From positions 1 to 64,000 of the forward strand of contig NZ_REFR01000011.1 in the NCBI RefSeq assembly GCF_003688555.1: a stretch of DNA of 64,000 nucleotides, read 5' to 3'. The notes below the pieces were generated by a model that did not search any database, was not told the origin of the DNA, and saw only the letters and a list, made by a program, of their open reading frames with translations. This DNA is from Eilatimonas milleporae (lineage in GTDB: Bacteria > Pseudomonadota > Alphaproteobacteria > Sphingomonadales > Kordiimonadaceae). Both the position numbers and the translations under genes were made by a program. The number at the start of each line of letters is the position of its first letter. Within the stretch, counting starts at the first letter, position 1. This document shows positions 52,078 to 61,701 of the stretch, piece by piece.

Positions 52078-53563
52078 GCAGTTCTTCTGGATGGTCATGG
52101 CACGTCTGTGTCTTGTGCTTGCGGCGTTGGCGGCATTCCTGTGGCTGCTGATCCATCCGGGATATCACGCGGCTACGTTTCTCCTGCTGTCGGTTGCGGT
52201 CATCGCCTTTGTCAGTCTTTACCGTCTTGTCGCCAGGACGAATGCGGAACTGGCCCGTTTCCTGGATGCCATGCGCTACGGCGATTTCGGCCAGCGTTTC
52301 GATATGGGGGGACTGGGCGCGGGATTTGGCGGCCTCGGGGAAACCTTTACCTCCATTCTCGCTGAATACCGCGACGAGCGGTCCGCGCAGGAAGCCAGAC
52401 AGCGGCATCTGAAGGTCATGGTCGAACATGTGCCCGTGCCCCTGATTTCCCTGCATGGCGATGGCATGGTGACAAGCTGGAACAATGCGGCGCGCCGTTT
52501 GTTCGGCAATGTCACGGTTACGCGTGCTGCCGATCTGCGGCAGTTCGGAGCCGCCTTTCTCGATACGCTGGAAAAGGCACGTCCGGGCGAGCGGGCCCTC
52601 GCCGTTTTTCACGTCGATGGCATGGAGCGGCAATTGACCGTTGCCACCACACAGGTGACCGTTGCCGGAAAAACGGAAAAACTGGTCAGTCTTCAGGATA
52701 TTCAGAGCGAACTGGACGGCGCCCAGCTTGCCGCATGGCAGGATCTGGTGCGGGTTCTCACCCATGAAATCATGAACAGTATAACCCCTGTGGCCAGCCT
52801 TGCCCGTACAGCCGTCGACCTTGTGGACGAAGCGCGCGACAAGGCGGCGGACGATCCTGCCATTCATGATGACCTGACGGACGTGCGCGACGCGGTCGCC
52901 ACGGTGGCGCGCCGCTCCGACGGACTGATGCAGTTTGTCTCAGGCTATCGACGGTTGACCCGCTTGCCGCCTCCCGACAGGGTGCGGATACGGCTGGATG
53001 ACCTGTTCGCTGCGGTCGAGCGGTTGGCGCGGGATGACCTGCGGGACCGACGGATCTCCTTTGTAACGGTGGTGCAGCCGCCCGGATTGGAGTTGATGGC
53101 GGATCGCGGCATGATGGAACAGGTTCTGCTCAATCTGGTGCAGAATGCCGCCCAGGCCATGGTGCCGACCCCGGCCCGGCCTCCAACAGACGCGTTACAG
53201 GCGGAGGACACGCGGACGGATCTGTCACAGGCGCAGCGGGCGGCCGGTGACCGTTCGGCAGTGAATGCGGCGGAAACAAAGGATCAGGGCGAAATCCACC
53301 TTGCCGGCTGCCTGAACAGGCGTGGTCATGTGGTCATTACCGTGGCCGATACCGGTCCCGGGGTTCCTGAGGATATCGCCGCCAAGATCTTTGTCCCATT
53401 CTTCACGACCCGGCGCGACGGGTCCGGGGTCGGGCTGGCACTGACCCGCCAGGTGATGATCGCCCACGGCGGAAGCGTTCGTCTGTCGCGGCGCGGTGAT
53501 ATGGACCCGACGGAGCTGATCCCCGCAGGTCATACCGGTGCCGTTTTCACGCTGACATTCTGA
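52067..53563 (+). CDS. sensor histidine kinase partner of the NtrC-type regulator
   Basis: 498 aa. Two close N-terminal membrane helices (MARLCLVLAALAAFLWLLIH and YHAATFLLLSVAVIAFVSLY) leave almost no periplasmic loop, so it may sense within or at the membrane. A PAS-like segment (about 110-210) follows. The phospho-acceptor His is in LTHEIMNSITP (~233). The ATPase has N-box NLVQNAAQAM and G-boxes DTGPGVPEDIA and GSGVGLAL. An Ala/Asp-rich insert lies between the N and G1 boxes. It overlaps the regulator gene by 11 bp. Likely senses membrane stress or the efflux substrate. Confidence 0.92.
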   Translation: MDFKQFFWMVMARLCLVLAALAAFLWLLIHPGYHAATFLLLSVAVIAFVSLYRLVARTNAELARFLDAMRYGDFGQRFDMGGLGAGFGGLGETFTSILAEYRDERSAQEARQRHLKVMVEHVPVPLISLHGDGMVTSWNNAARRLFGNVTVTRAADLRQFGAAFLDTLEKARPGERALAVFHVDGMERQLTVATTQVTVAGKTEKLVSLQDIQSELDGAQLAAWQDLVRVLTHEIMNSITPVASLARTAVDLVDEARDKAADDPAIHDDLTDVRDAVATVARRSDGLMQFVSGYRRLTRLPPPDRVRIRLDDLFAAVERLARDDLRDRRISFVTVVQPPGLELMADRGMMEQVLLNLVQNAAQAMVPTPARPPTDALQAEDTRTDLSQAQRAAGDRSAVNAAETKDQGEIHLAGCLNRRGHVVITVADTGPGVPEDIAAKIFVPFFTTRRDGSGVGLALTRQVMIAHGGSVRLSRRGDMDPTELIPAGHTGAVFTLTF

Positions 53564-53670
53564 TCTCGACTGACGGATGGCGCCGCCGGGCAAGCGTCCC
53601 TTCAAACCGATCAGTGGTCGCTATTGATGGACACTGCTTGCAGGCGGCCTCGTTCCCTTGTTCCGCTTTT

Positions 53671-54279
53671 CTACAGTCTCAGCATGGTGTCGACGCATTT
53701 GCGTGACCAGTCTGCGGGGTCTTCAAAAGGGATTTCCGTCAGGTTCAGTTGTGCGCGGGTAAATCGCAGCCCCTCCCACATGCCGATCAGTTGTTCGGCC
53801 AGTTCCTCCGCTGTCAGTGCCGAACGGAAAAAGCCGCCTTTCAGTCCCAGTCCGAACATACCGGTGATGACATTGTGCGAGCGCTGGTATGAGACGGAAT
53901 AGAAGTCATGCGCAATATCCGGGTGAGCGCGGGCTTCTTCCATCATCACTTGCGCGAATTGGATGATTTCTGGGTCATTCAGGAATGTCAGCAGATTGGT
54001 GCCGTAATGGGTCAGGCAGGTTCTCAGTTCTTTAAGCGAGGTTGGATTGGTCGGCACCCCTTTGGCGAAGGTGATTGATTCTGTCTCGACCACGGCGCGC
54101 AGGACGCCGGCCATATCGCCGAAATATTTATACAGCGTCGCCTTTGAAACGGCCGCTTCCCGCGCCAGCCGATCCGTCGAGACTTTTTCGAACCCGTCCC
54201 TGAAGAAAAGCCGCCGGCCTGCCGCGATGATCCTTTCAGGTGGCGGCGCCTTGTCAGAACTGTCTGTTTTTAATGGCAT
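53671..54279 (-). CDS. TetR-family regulator of the MMPL operon
   Basis: 202 aa. N-terminal HTH: IIAAGRRLFFRDGFEKVSTD then LAREAAVSKATLYKYFGDMA. The C-terminal half resembles AefR-type TetR proteins (EEARAHPDIAHDFYSVSYQR). ATG 54279 has GAGGCAGAAA upstream. It diverges from the MMPL transporter gene across 120 bp containing a perfect palindrome unlike TGACTGAC, so it is probably not the regulator of the dispersed palindromes. Confidence 0.88.
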   Translation of the reverse strand: MPLKTDSSDKAPPPERIIAAGRRLFFRDGFEKVSTDRLAREAAVSKATLYKYFGDMAGVLRAVVETESITFAKGVPTNPTSLKELRTCLTHYGTNLLTFLNDPEIIQFAQVMMEEARAHPDIAHDFYSVSYQRSHNVITGMFGLGLKGGFFRSALTAEELAEQLIGMWEGLRFTRAQLNLTEIPFEDPADWSRKCVDTMLRL

Positions 54280-54366
54280 TTTCTGCCTCGTTTCATTTGC
54301 GCGCTCCTGAATTCAACATTTTTTGATCCGGAATGTCCAACAGGATCGTATGCTATGCCATACAGT

Positions 54367-54381
54367 ACGGTACAGTACCGT
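54367..54381. promoter_or_regulatory. TetR operator in front of the MMPL operon
   Basis: ACGGTACAGTACCGT: 7-bp perfect arms around one base, within a run of TACNGTAC-like repeats. It lies just upstream of the MMPL ribosome site, where binding would block transcription. Confidence 0.65.
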
Positions 54382-54399
54382 TCTTTACGGGAGGTGAAT

Positions 54400-56751
54400 G
54401 TGATAGCCATGAACTGGTCTGAAAACACCGGGCGCGTGATTGTGACGGCCTCGGTGCGCTGGCGGTGGGCTGTGGTGCCGATGCTGGCACTCGTCTGTGT
54501 CATGATTTCCTATGGCGCGGCCAATCTGAAATTTGCCGGCAACTACCGCGTTTTCTTCGGGCCCGACAATCCGGATTATATCGCGAACGAAAATTCCCAG
54601 GCCACGTTCGGTAAACCTGACAATGTCGCCTTTGTCGTCATTCCGAAGTCCGGTTCTGTCTATACCCGCGATACGCTGACCGCCGTGCACGCATTGACCG
54701 ACGCGGCGTGGCGCCAACTGCCCTATGTCTCCCGCGTGGACAGCCTGACCAATTTTCAGAATACGCGTGGTGTCGGGGATGACCTGATGGTCGAAGATCT
54801 GGTGCTCGACCCGTCCGCGCTGGCAGGCGGCGATCTGACCGCGATCCGCCGCGCTGCCGAAAATGAACCCCTCGTCAACGGCTTTGTCGTCTCCCGTGAC
54901 GGCGAGGCCACCATCGTCAACGCCGTTGTCCAATTGCCGGACGATATTCCCAATGTGACCTCACAGGCGGCCCAGGCCGCACGGGACATTCGCGCGCAAA
55001 TTCTGGACCGTCATCCCGATCTGGATATCCATATCACCGGTGTCGCCAGTCTCAGCGCCGCGTTCGAGGAGGCTGGTGTCCGCGACTCCTCGACGCTCAT
55101 CCCGGCGGTCTATGCATTTATTCTGATCGTCATGCTTGTGGCGCTGCGCTCGATCAGTGCGGTGACGGGCAGTCTGCTGGTGATTATGCTGTCAACACTT
55201 GTCGGTGTTGGCATCGGCGGATTGACAGGCGTTGAACTGACCCCCATATCGCTCGCCGCGCCGACGATCATTCTGACCATTGCCGTCGCGGATGCCATCC
55301 ACATCATCGCCGGTATCCGGACGAGGATGCAGTCCGGTCTGTCCAAACGGGACGCGATTGTCGAGGCAACGGCCCTGAATTTCACGCCGATTGCCATCAC
55401 ATCCATCACCACGGTTATCGGCTTTCTGGCCCTTAACTTTTCCGACAGTCCGCCTTTCCATCATCTCGGCAATATGAGCGCCGCCGGCATTGGCGCGGCA
55501 TGGTTCCTGTCCATCACCTTTTTGCCTGCGATCCTGGCCATCCTGCCGATGAAATTCGGTGCGGCCTCGTCCCGGGAAATCGGTACGGGCATTGTCGGGC
55601 GGGTGGCGGAAACCGTCATCGCCTACCCCAAAGCCATTCTGGCCGGGACATTGGGGGCATGTCTGATCATGATCGCCTTCATTCCCACAATGACAGTCAA
55701 TGACCAGTGGTCCGGCTATTTCGACAAAAGCCTCGAATTTCGCCAGGCCATCGACGCCAGCGACCCTTATTTCGGATCCGATACGATTGAATTCATTCTG
55801 GACCCTGGTGCCCCCGGTGCTGTCACCGATCCCGATTTTCTGCGTATGGTCGATGGTTTTACCGCATGGCTGCGCACGCGGGAGGATGCGGTCGCCCATG
55901 CCTTTTCCCTGTCCGACATCATGAAACGCCTGAACAGGAATTTGAACCGCGACGACCCGGCCTATTACCGCATCCCAGCCGACCGGACCATGGCCAGCCA
56001 GTATCTTCTGGTCTATGAGCTGAGCCTGCCTTACGGGCTCGACCTCAACAACCGGGTGGATATCGACCGTCAGTCGACCCGTGTGACCGCAACCATGAAA
56101 GATATCTCCACACAGGAAACACGCTCCTTTATCGCCGATGCCCGTGCATGGTTCGACAAAAACGGCGGTCCTTACACGCTGGATATCACTGGCAGCAAGG
56201 TGTTGTTTGCCTTTGTCGCCCAGCGCAATATCGAGGCTGTTTTTGACGGCGCGCTTTATCTGATCCTGGCGATTTTCGTCATCCTGGCAGTGTGTTTTCG
56301 GTCGCTCGGCGTCGGCCTGGTCAGCGTGATCCCGAATGCCTTGCCGATCCTGACCGCATTTGGTGTCTGGGCTCTGTTGGTTGGGGTCGTGGGCTTTTCC
56401 GTTGCCGCTGTCGGTGCCGTCGCCGTCGGACTGGTCGTCGATTTTACTGTCCATTTTCTGTCGAAATATTTCCGGGCCCGGCGTCAGGACGGCGCCGGGA
56501 TCGAGGATGCCGTACGCTATGCCTTCAGGACGGCCGGCGCCGCCATCTTTCTGACCACGGTGATCCTGGCGGCCGGTTTTGCCGTGCTGGTGACATCCAC
56601 CTTCAAACTGAATGCCGACCTCGGTCTCTTGACGGCCATCGCCGTCATCCTGGCCATGCTGATCAATTTCCTCCTCCTGCCGGCGTTGTTTCTGGTCGCC
56701 GGTGCGAAAAACCGGTCCGGAGCCACGCTTCAGACCGCAGCCATCCAATAA
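54400..56751 (+). CDS. MMPL/RND-superfamily transporter
   Basis: 783 aa. Twelve membrane helices in two MMPL repeats. The first helix is RWAVVPMLALVCVMISYGAA, with a periplasmic domain (about 45-230) before the next helices; PTIILTIAVADAIHIIAGIR carries a candidate proton-relay Asp. The second half mirrors this (AVGAVAVGLVVDFTVHFLSK). GTG 54400 is preferred since GGGAGG lies at ideal spacing; ATG 54355 would start inside the operator. With the LolA-like and barrel genes behind it, it likely moves a lipid or hydrophobic compound between inner and outer membrane, as HpnN-type proteins do. Confidence 0.9.
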   Translation: MIAMNWSENTGRVIVTASVRWRWAVVPMLALVCVMISYGAANLKFAGNYRVFFGPDNPDYIANENSQATFGKPDNVAFVVIPKSGSVYTRDTLTAVHALTDAAWRQLPYVSRVDSLTNFQNTRGVGDDLMVEDLVLDPSALAGGDLTAIRRAAENEPLVNGFVVSRDGEATIVNAVVQLPDDIPNVTSQAAQAARDIRAQILDRHPDLDIHITGVASLSAAFEEAGVRDSSTLIPAVYAFILIVMLVALRSISAVTGSLLVIMLSTLVGVGIGGLTGVELTPISLAAPTIILTIAVADAIHIIAGIRTRMQSGLSKRDAIVEATALNFTPIAITSITTVIGFLALNFSDSPPFHHLGNMSAAGIGAAWFLSITFLPAILAILPMKFGAASSREIGTGIVGRVAETVIAYPKAILAGTLGACLIMIAFIPTMTVNDQWSGYFDKSLEFRQAIDASDPYFGSDTIEFILDPGAPGAVTDPDFLRMVDGFTAWLRTREDAVAHAFSLSDIMKRLNRNLNRDDPAYYRIPADRTMASQYLLVYELSLPYGLDLNNRVDIDRQSTRVTATMKDISTQETRSFIADARAWFDKNGGPYTLDITGSKVLFAFVAQRNIEAVFDGALYLILAIFVILAVCFRSLGVGLVSVIPNALPILTAFGVWALLVGVVGFSVAAVGAVAVGLVVDFTVHFLSKYFRARRQDGAGIEDAVRYAFRTAGAAIFLTTVILAAGFAVLVTSTFKLNADLGLLTAIAVILAMLINFLLLPALFLVAGAKNRSGATLQTAAIQ

Positions 56752-56762
56752 GGAGACACATC

Positions 56763-57605
56763 ATGACCCTTTTGCAACAGACCCTTGCCGCCGCCGGATT
56801 GCTGGCACTGATAACCCCCGGCACCGCACTGCCGGCCGCGGCCATGCAGGCCGGTGCAGCACAGCCGTCCGGGGACAGCCAAGCGGCGCGGGAAAAAGGC
56901 TACGCCATCGCGGAACGCTCCGACAAAACCGATGAAGGCTTTGGCACCAGCACCGTCGATCTCACCATGACCCTCATGGATCCGCGCGGCCGCGAGACGG
57001 TGCGCAAACTCCGGATCGACACATTCGAAAAAGAGGGCAGGGGCAGTGGCGACAAATCCCTGACCCGTTTTTTCTCGCCGCCCGATGTGGAAGGGACGGC
57101 GCTTCTCTCCCATGCGAAAATCCTCGATCCCGATAATCAGTGGCTGTATCTGCCGGCCCTTCGCCGGGTCAAGCGCATCTCGTCGTCCAACAAGTCCGGA
57201 CCTTTCGTCGGGTCCGAGTTCGCGTTCGAGGATCTGACCTCGAACGAACTTGGAAAATACGAATACACCTATCTGGAAACGGTCGAGATGAACGGTCTGC
57301 AACTGGACAAGCTTGAATGCCGGCCGCTTTATGAACGCTCGGGCTATTCCAAGCTGCACTGCTATTTCGATACGGATGTTTTTCAGTCGCGCCGCGTTGA
57401 ATTCTTCGACCGCGGCGGCCGCCTGCTCAAGACGCTGGAACTGGACGACTACCGCCAGTATCCGGGCGGCTACTGGCGGGCACATCGGCAGACCATGACC
57501 AACCATCTGACCGGTAAGAAAACGGTTCTGGTATCCAGCGATTACACATTTGGCATCAATCTGGACAATCGTGACTTCGAGCCGTCCGCCCTGGACCGGC
57601 TTTAG
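56763..57605 (+). CDS. LolA-like outer-membrane lipoprotein-sorting family protein
   Basis: 280 aa. Signal peptide about 1-28 (ending PAAAMQA). The mature part fits the LolA-like half-barrel family found beside MMPL transporters: STVDLTMTLMDPRGRETVRK, DNQWLYLPALRRVKRIS, KSGPFVGSEFAFEDLTSNEL and VEFFDRGGRLLKTLELDDYR. It would shuttle a lipid-like cargo across the periplasm. AAGGAGA precedes ATG 56763, 11 bp after the transporter stop. Confidence 0.87.
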   Translation: MTLLQQTLAAAGLLALITPGTALPAAAMQAGAAQPSGDSQAAREKGYAIAERSDKTDEGFGTSTVDLTMTLMDPRGRETVRKLRIDTFEKEGRGSGDKSLTRFFSPPDVEGTALLSHAKILDPDNQWLYLPALRRVKRISSSNKSGPFVGSEFAFEDLTSNELGKYEYTYLETVEMNGLQLDKLECRPLYERSGYSKLHCYFDTDVFQSRRVEFFDRGGRLLKTLELDDYRQYPGGYWRAHRQTMTNHLTGKKTVLVSSDYTFGINLDNRDFEPSALDRL

Positions 57606-57620
57606 GGCGGGGTGCTGACA

Positions 57621-58823
57621 ATGCGATCCGGTCTGCCCCTTTTGACCGCCCTTTCTGTCCTTGGCGGGGTCCTGACCGGCCCCGCCTTCGGCCAGTCCCT
57701 GCGCATCACGCCGGAGGTTGCCGCCGAAAGCAGGATTTTTGTTGACGACCCCCGTTTCGATGGCCAGTTCGGCACCTTTCAGGGCGGGCTGGTGCTCTCG
57801 GGCGATCTGCGTTGGACAAGCGCAGACAGAAACACGCGTATCCTGTTCGAGCCCTATCTGCGGCTGGACAGCCAGGACGGGGAAAGGTCCTACGGCGATA
57901 TCCGCGAGGCCAGCCTGTCTCTCAGGCGCGGTGACTGGGATATTCTGCTTGGCGTCAGCCAAGTCTTCTGGGGTGTGGCGGAATCGCGCAACGTTGTCGA
58001 TGTCATCAATCAATTTGACGCGATTGAGGATTTCGACGAGGGCGAAAAGCTCGGCCAGCCCATGGTGCGTGTGTCCCGGTCATTCCGTTTCGGCACGATA
58101 CAGGCATTTTACCTGCCCTTTTTCCGTGAACGGCGTTTTCCGGGTGAAGACGGCCGGTTACGGTTCGACCCTGTGGTCGTCAATGACGCCGCCGTCTACG
58201 AGCGGGGCGGTGATGAATGGGCCGGCGATATCGCCCTGCGCTACACCAACCGTTTCGGCGGGTTCGATCTTGGACTGCATGCTTTTCATGGCACTAGCCG
58301 CAACCCGTTTCTTGCGCCCGGTGCACAGTCGCAGACGCTGCAGCCTCTTTATCAGGAACTCACCCAGGGCGGGATTGACCTGCAATATACCGGCGGGCCA
58401 TGGCTGCTGAAGTTGGAGGCCGCCGCCATCGATGTGGGCGGCGATACCTTTGCGGCAACCGTCAGCGGTTTTGAATATACGTTTTTCGGCATCGGCGGCG
58501 GGGATATCGATATCGGTATTATCAGTGAATATCTGTATGACGGTCGCGACATGGCGCGCGCACCGATTACCATTTTCGAAAATGATATATTCGCCGGCAC
58601 GCGCATCACCTTCAACGACACCCAGGACGCGGAAATTCTGGCGGGGGCCTTTGTCGATACCGAGACCGGTGCCCTTATCGCCTCTGTCGAATTTCAGCGC
58701 CGCATAGGCTCCAGGCTGCTGCTGGAAGTGGAGGGCCGCGCCTTTACCGGGTCGGGCAACCCCTTTACATCGGCCTTTCAGAATGACAGCCACATCACCC
58801 TGCGCCTGACACGGTATTTCTGA
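57621..58823 (+). CDS. outer-membrane beta-barrel protein of the MMPL operon
   Basis: About 400 aa. Signal peptide LLTALSVLGGVLTGPAFGQS, then alternating amphipathic strands and a terminal Phe (SHITLRLTRYF) typical of outer-membrane barrels. I do not recognise a named family; DUF1302-like porins accompany MMPL proteins in comparable operons. ATG 57621 has GGGGTG upstream; GTG 57612 is an alternative. It probably completes an envelope-spanning route with the transporter and the LolA-like protein. Confidence 0.72.
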   Translation: MRSGLPLLTALSVLGGVLTGPAFGQSLRITPEVAAESRIFVDDPRFDGQFGTFQGGLVLSGDLRWTSADRNTRILFEPYLRLDSQDGERSYGDIREASLSLRRGDWDILLGVSQVFWGVAESRNVVDVINQFDAIEDFDEGEKLGQPMVRVSRSFRFGTIQAFYLPFFRERRFPGEDGRLRFDPVVVNDAAVYERGGDEWAGDIALRYTNRFGGFDLGLHAFHGTSRNPFLAPGAQSQTLQPLYQELTQGGIDLQYTGGPWLLKLEAAAIDVGGDTFAATVSGFEYTFFGIGGGDIDIGIISEYLYDGRDMARAPITIFENDIFAGTRITFNDTQDAEILAGAFVDTETGALIASVEFQRRIGSRLLLEVEGRAFTGSGNPFTSAFQNDSHITLRLTRYF

Positions 58824-58852
58824 ACGTCCGCCGGGCCGCTCCGGGCGCTTCC

Positions 58853-60271
58853 TTACAACAGCCGTTCGACAGACCCGTTCAGTCGGGCCCGTGCACCCCA
58901 CAACAGAAACGCTGACAGCAGGACAAGAAATCCGACCGGTGCGCTTAGACGTCTGGCCAAGTCTGGTGTCGGCGTTTCTTCGAACGCATAGGGCCGGTAG
59001 CGGTCAAAATCGGCAAGCGTAATACGCTGGCGTGCGACCACGGCCGGGCCGACCAGGGCTGACAGGTCGCGCAAGGCGCCGCGGGCCTCTTTCTGAAAAC
59101 GGTAATAGCGGTCCGCGTCCGCGCCCGCCGCCGCGCTCAAGGCATTCTGAGCGACGATCGCCGGCGACAAATACTGCAGCCAGCCGATGAACTGCCGCCG
59201 GCCCTCAAGAGCGCGTTCATATTGCTCCAAAATGGTCGACGTGCGTGTTTCCACTTCACTGTTGGCCAGATAGGCGGCGCGGTAATAGGCTGGCACGCTT
59301 TCATCGCCGACCGTCAGCTCCGGATGGTCCAGCAGAAAGCCTGCCGTCAGGCGGTCCACCTCCCGGTTGGCATCGGCCTGTGCACTGCGCATCGCCGACA
59401 GATAGGCCAGCCGTGACGGCGTCGGAAAGGCCGCTTCGCCCACCGTGCCCGCCACCGCCGGTATGGCGAGCGTCAGCAGCCCCCACACCGTGACCAGTGT
59501 GGCCGCCACCGTTTCAGCCCGCCGGACGCGCGTGGCGACAAACGCGATCACAGCCAGCCAGAAAACGGCGTAGACGCCGGCTGCGATCAACCAGATAGCA
59601 AAGCGGGCCAGCCTGTCAGTGGAGGGCGGAAAGCCGCCGCCCGCGAGAGCCACCGCTAACACGGGAAGAAGCACGGCGACGAGGACCACACCATTGCGGA
59701 AAACCAGACGTGTCCACATCACCTGTCCCGGACCGATGGATTGTGACAGGATGCTTTGCAGTCTTTTCGTCGACCGGTCCGCCGCCAGGATGTCGAAGGA
59801 CACCGCGATCATCACAAGCGGCAGCAGAATGACGATGACGAAACTCATATCGATGGTGCCGTAACGCAGCAGTGTCGGATTCGCGAACTGATAATTGGTG
59901 AACAGATTGGCCGTGTTTTTCCACGGTGTGATGGCGGCGGAATGTGGCAACAGCATCCCGGCGCCAACGGCGAACTCCGCGAGCGGCGCCGGCGGCAATG
60001 TGGCCGGAAAACGCAGGTTCATCGGCCTTGCTGCATAAGCACCGCGGGTGTCTTCTCTGGTTTCAATGGCGGTAAGCTCATCATGCCATGCTTGCAGGCG
60101 TGTTTCGATCGATCGTGTGAAATCGGTATGGGTCTCCTGATTTCGTCCATGATAAGTGCCTGCCGCCGTCAGGGCGTAAACACTGACGACAAATGTAATG
60201 ACCGCCGCCAGGGCACACAGCGGGGACCGGAAGAACTGCTTGTATTCAAGAAGGAGCAGGGCTCTGTTCAT
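58853..60271 (-). CDS. ABC-2 type permease, DUF3526 family, subunit 2
   Basis: 472 aa. First helix ALAAVITFVVSVYALTAAGT, then a long extracytoplasmic segment (about 45-170) rich in charged residues (TRLQAWHDELTAIETREDTR), and helices such as FVIVILLPLVMIAVSFDILA and RLARFAIWLIAAGVYAVFWL. This large loop after TM1 is the DUF3526 layout known from NosY/GldF-like exporters. ATG 60271 overlaps the previous stop by 4 bp. Confidence 0.8.
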   Translation of the reverse strand: MNRALLLLEYKQFFRSPLCALAAVITFVVSVYALTAAGTYHGRNQETHTDFTRSIETRLQAWHDELTAIETREDTRGAYAARPMNLRFPATLPPAPLAEFAVGAGMLLPHSAAITPWKNTANLFTNYQFANPTLLRYGTIDMSFVIVILLPLVMIAVSFDILAADRSTKRLQSILSQSIGPGQVMWTRLVFRNGVVLVAVLLPVLAVALAGGGFPPSTDRLARFAIWLIAAGVYAVFWLAVIAFVATRVRRAETVAATLVTVWGLLTLAIPAVAGTVGEAAFPTPSRLAYLSAMRSAQADANREVDRLTAGFLLDHPELTVGDESVPAYYRAAYLANSEVETRTSTILEQYERALEGRRQFIGWLQYLSPAIVAQNALSAAAGADADRYYRFQKEARGALRDLSALVGPAVVARQRITLADFDRYRPYAFEETPTPDLARRLSAPVGFLVLLSAFLLWGARARLNGSVERLL

Positions 60272-61701
60272 CGGGCGGCTCCCGAAACAGCGATGGTTTT
60301 CCGGGCACGGGCGATACTCCCGTATGCAAAGGCGAACCCGCCTGCAAGATACAGCGCGATGATGAGCAGACTGGGAATATACCGCGATGCCACATCTGTG
60401 AAGCGCGGTGGTATATGCGCGAAATCCTCCACTGCGGTCCAAAGGGCCCTGTCGGCCGTGTACCGGTAGCCGGCCTCGCCCGCATTGTTAAACATGTCTT
60501 CATTCAGTTGCTTGACCATATCGCGCCTGTGCCCTTCGGCTGCTGCTGCATATGCCACATGATGGATGCGGTCTGTCCCGGCAAGCCCGGATGACAGAAA
60601 CGCCACCGCCACCGTCGGGGACATCAGTGCCGTCGCTGACATCAGCGTTTCCTGCCGTGCATGCACGGTGTCGAGCTCGCCATATATGGCATCGAACAGG
60701 GGATTGGCGTCCTCCTCGCTTTTTTGCAGCTGATAGGCCTCCCAGTTGACCGGCATATCCTTGACGTCGCTGACGCCGTAGCGTGCCATCAGCTCCGCTT
60801 TGTCGGCATCCTGTTTATCACTATCCTCCCAATAGGCGCTGGAGGCTGCCGACAGTTGCCGTTGTATGTCTTCGGTCCCCTGCTGTTTGAATATGGTTCC
60901 GGCCATGCCTGCTGACAGAACCGGCATGACAATCACCATGGCAGCCCATATCGCGATCAGCGTCAAAAAGGCATCGCGCCGTGTCTTCACAAGCGCCGAG
61001 ACACCGACGGCGATCAGTCCCATGATGATGAAATAAACCGTGTAAAGGGCCACAAGGCCGATCAGGCGGACACTGAAATCCGACACGGATGTCTCGTGAC
61101 CCGCACCGGCCGTGATCAGGACACCGACGCCGAGAGCCGGTGCCAGCACCAGCAGCATCGCCGCCATGCCGCCCAGAAGCTTGCCGGATATGATGGCCGG
61201 GGCGGCAACGCCACTGGCGACCAGTTGCCGCAGTGTGCCGTCCTCCCTTTCCCCCGCGATGGTGGAAAACAATAGCAGAATGATCACAAGCGGACCGACG
61301 CTTTGCAGAACCCAGGCCGGTGTCAGGGCTGCCAGTCCAAGTCCCTGCGCTGTGTCTTCGGCCCGGCGGAACAGGGCCGGATCCCGGTAATGCGCTTCCA
61401 TCCAGATGGCGATCCCCGCATGGTCGACGATGCCGGGATCAAATGCCGACAGGCTTGGCACCGGTTTGAAGGCATAGCGCGCGAAATGTGCCGCTGAATG
61501 CGGGTTTCGGGCGCCTTGGCCATCCCATACGGTCCGGTCCATTTTTTCCGCTGCCATATGCTCTGCCTCGAACGCGGTTGTGCGTTGCACACTGGCAAGG
61601 GCGGCGGCAACCATCAGGCCGGTCAGCAGAACGGCCAGGGCCAAGGCGGGCCCGTTACGGGTCAAAAGCCTGATTTCATTGAGGGCGATGGCGGAAGTCA
61701 T
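60268..61701 (-). CDS. ABC-2 type permease, DUF3526 family, subunit 1
   Basis: 477 aa, the same architecture as subunit 2: TM1 (LALAVLLTGLMVAAALASVQ), a long outer domain containing AHFARYAFKPVPSLSAFDPG, then ILLLFSTIAGEREDGTLRQL and LLGGMAAMLLVLAPALGVGV helices, and a second soluble stretch (about 275-400). REDGTLRQLVASG is typical of ABC-2 permeases. It overlaps both neighbours by 4 bp, so all three genes are translated together. Confidence 0.82.
   Translation of the reverse strand: MTSAIALNEIRLLTRNGPALALAVLLTGLMVAAALASVQRTTAFEAEHMAAEKMDRTVWDGQGARNPHSAAHFARYAFKPVPSLSAFDPGIVDHAGIAIWMEAHYRDPALFRRAEDTAQGLGLAALTPAWVLQSVGPLVIILLLFSTIAGEREDGTLRQLVASGVAAPAIISGKLLGGMAAMLLVLAPALGVGVLITAGAGHETSVSDFSVRLIGLVALYTVYFIIMGLIAVGVSALVKTRRDAFLTLIAIWAAMVIVMPVLSAGMAGTIFKQQGTEDIQRQLSAASSAYWEDSDKQDADKAELMARYGVSDVKDMPVNWEAYQLQKSEEDANPLFDAIYGELDTVHARQETLMSATALMSPTVAVAFLSSGLAGTDRIHHVAYAAAAEGHRRDMVKQLNEDMFNNAGEAGYRYTADRALWTAVEDFAHIPPRFTDVASRYIPSLLIIALYLAGGFAFAYGSIARARKTIAVSGAAR

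Noticed and set aside
53671-54279. This TetR as the regulator of the seven TGACTGAC palindromes
   Set aside because: Its own promoter region has a different palindrome (ACGGTACAGTACCGT) and no TGACTGAC site.
54355-54399. Start of the MMPL gene at ATG 54355
   Set aside because: The codon lies upstream of the operator and of GGGAGG; GTG 54400 has the ideal spacing.
55192-56748. 518-aa minus-strand frame opposite the MMPL transporter
   Set aside because: Composition (Gln/Gly/Asp-rich, no hydrophobic pattern) is that of a shadow; the plus strand encodes a clear transporter.
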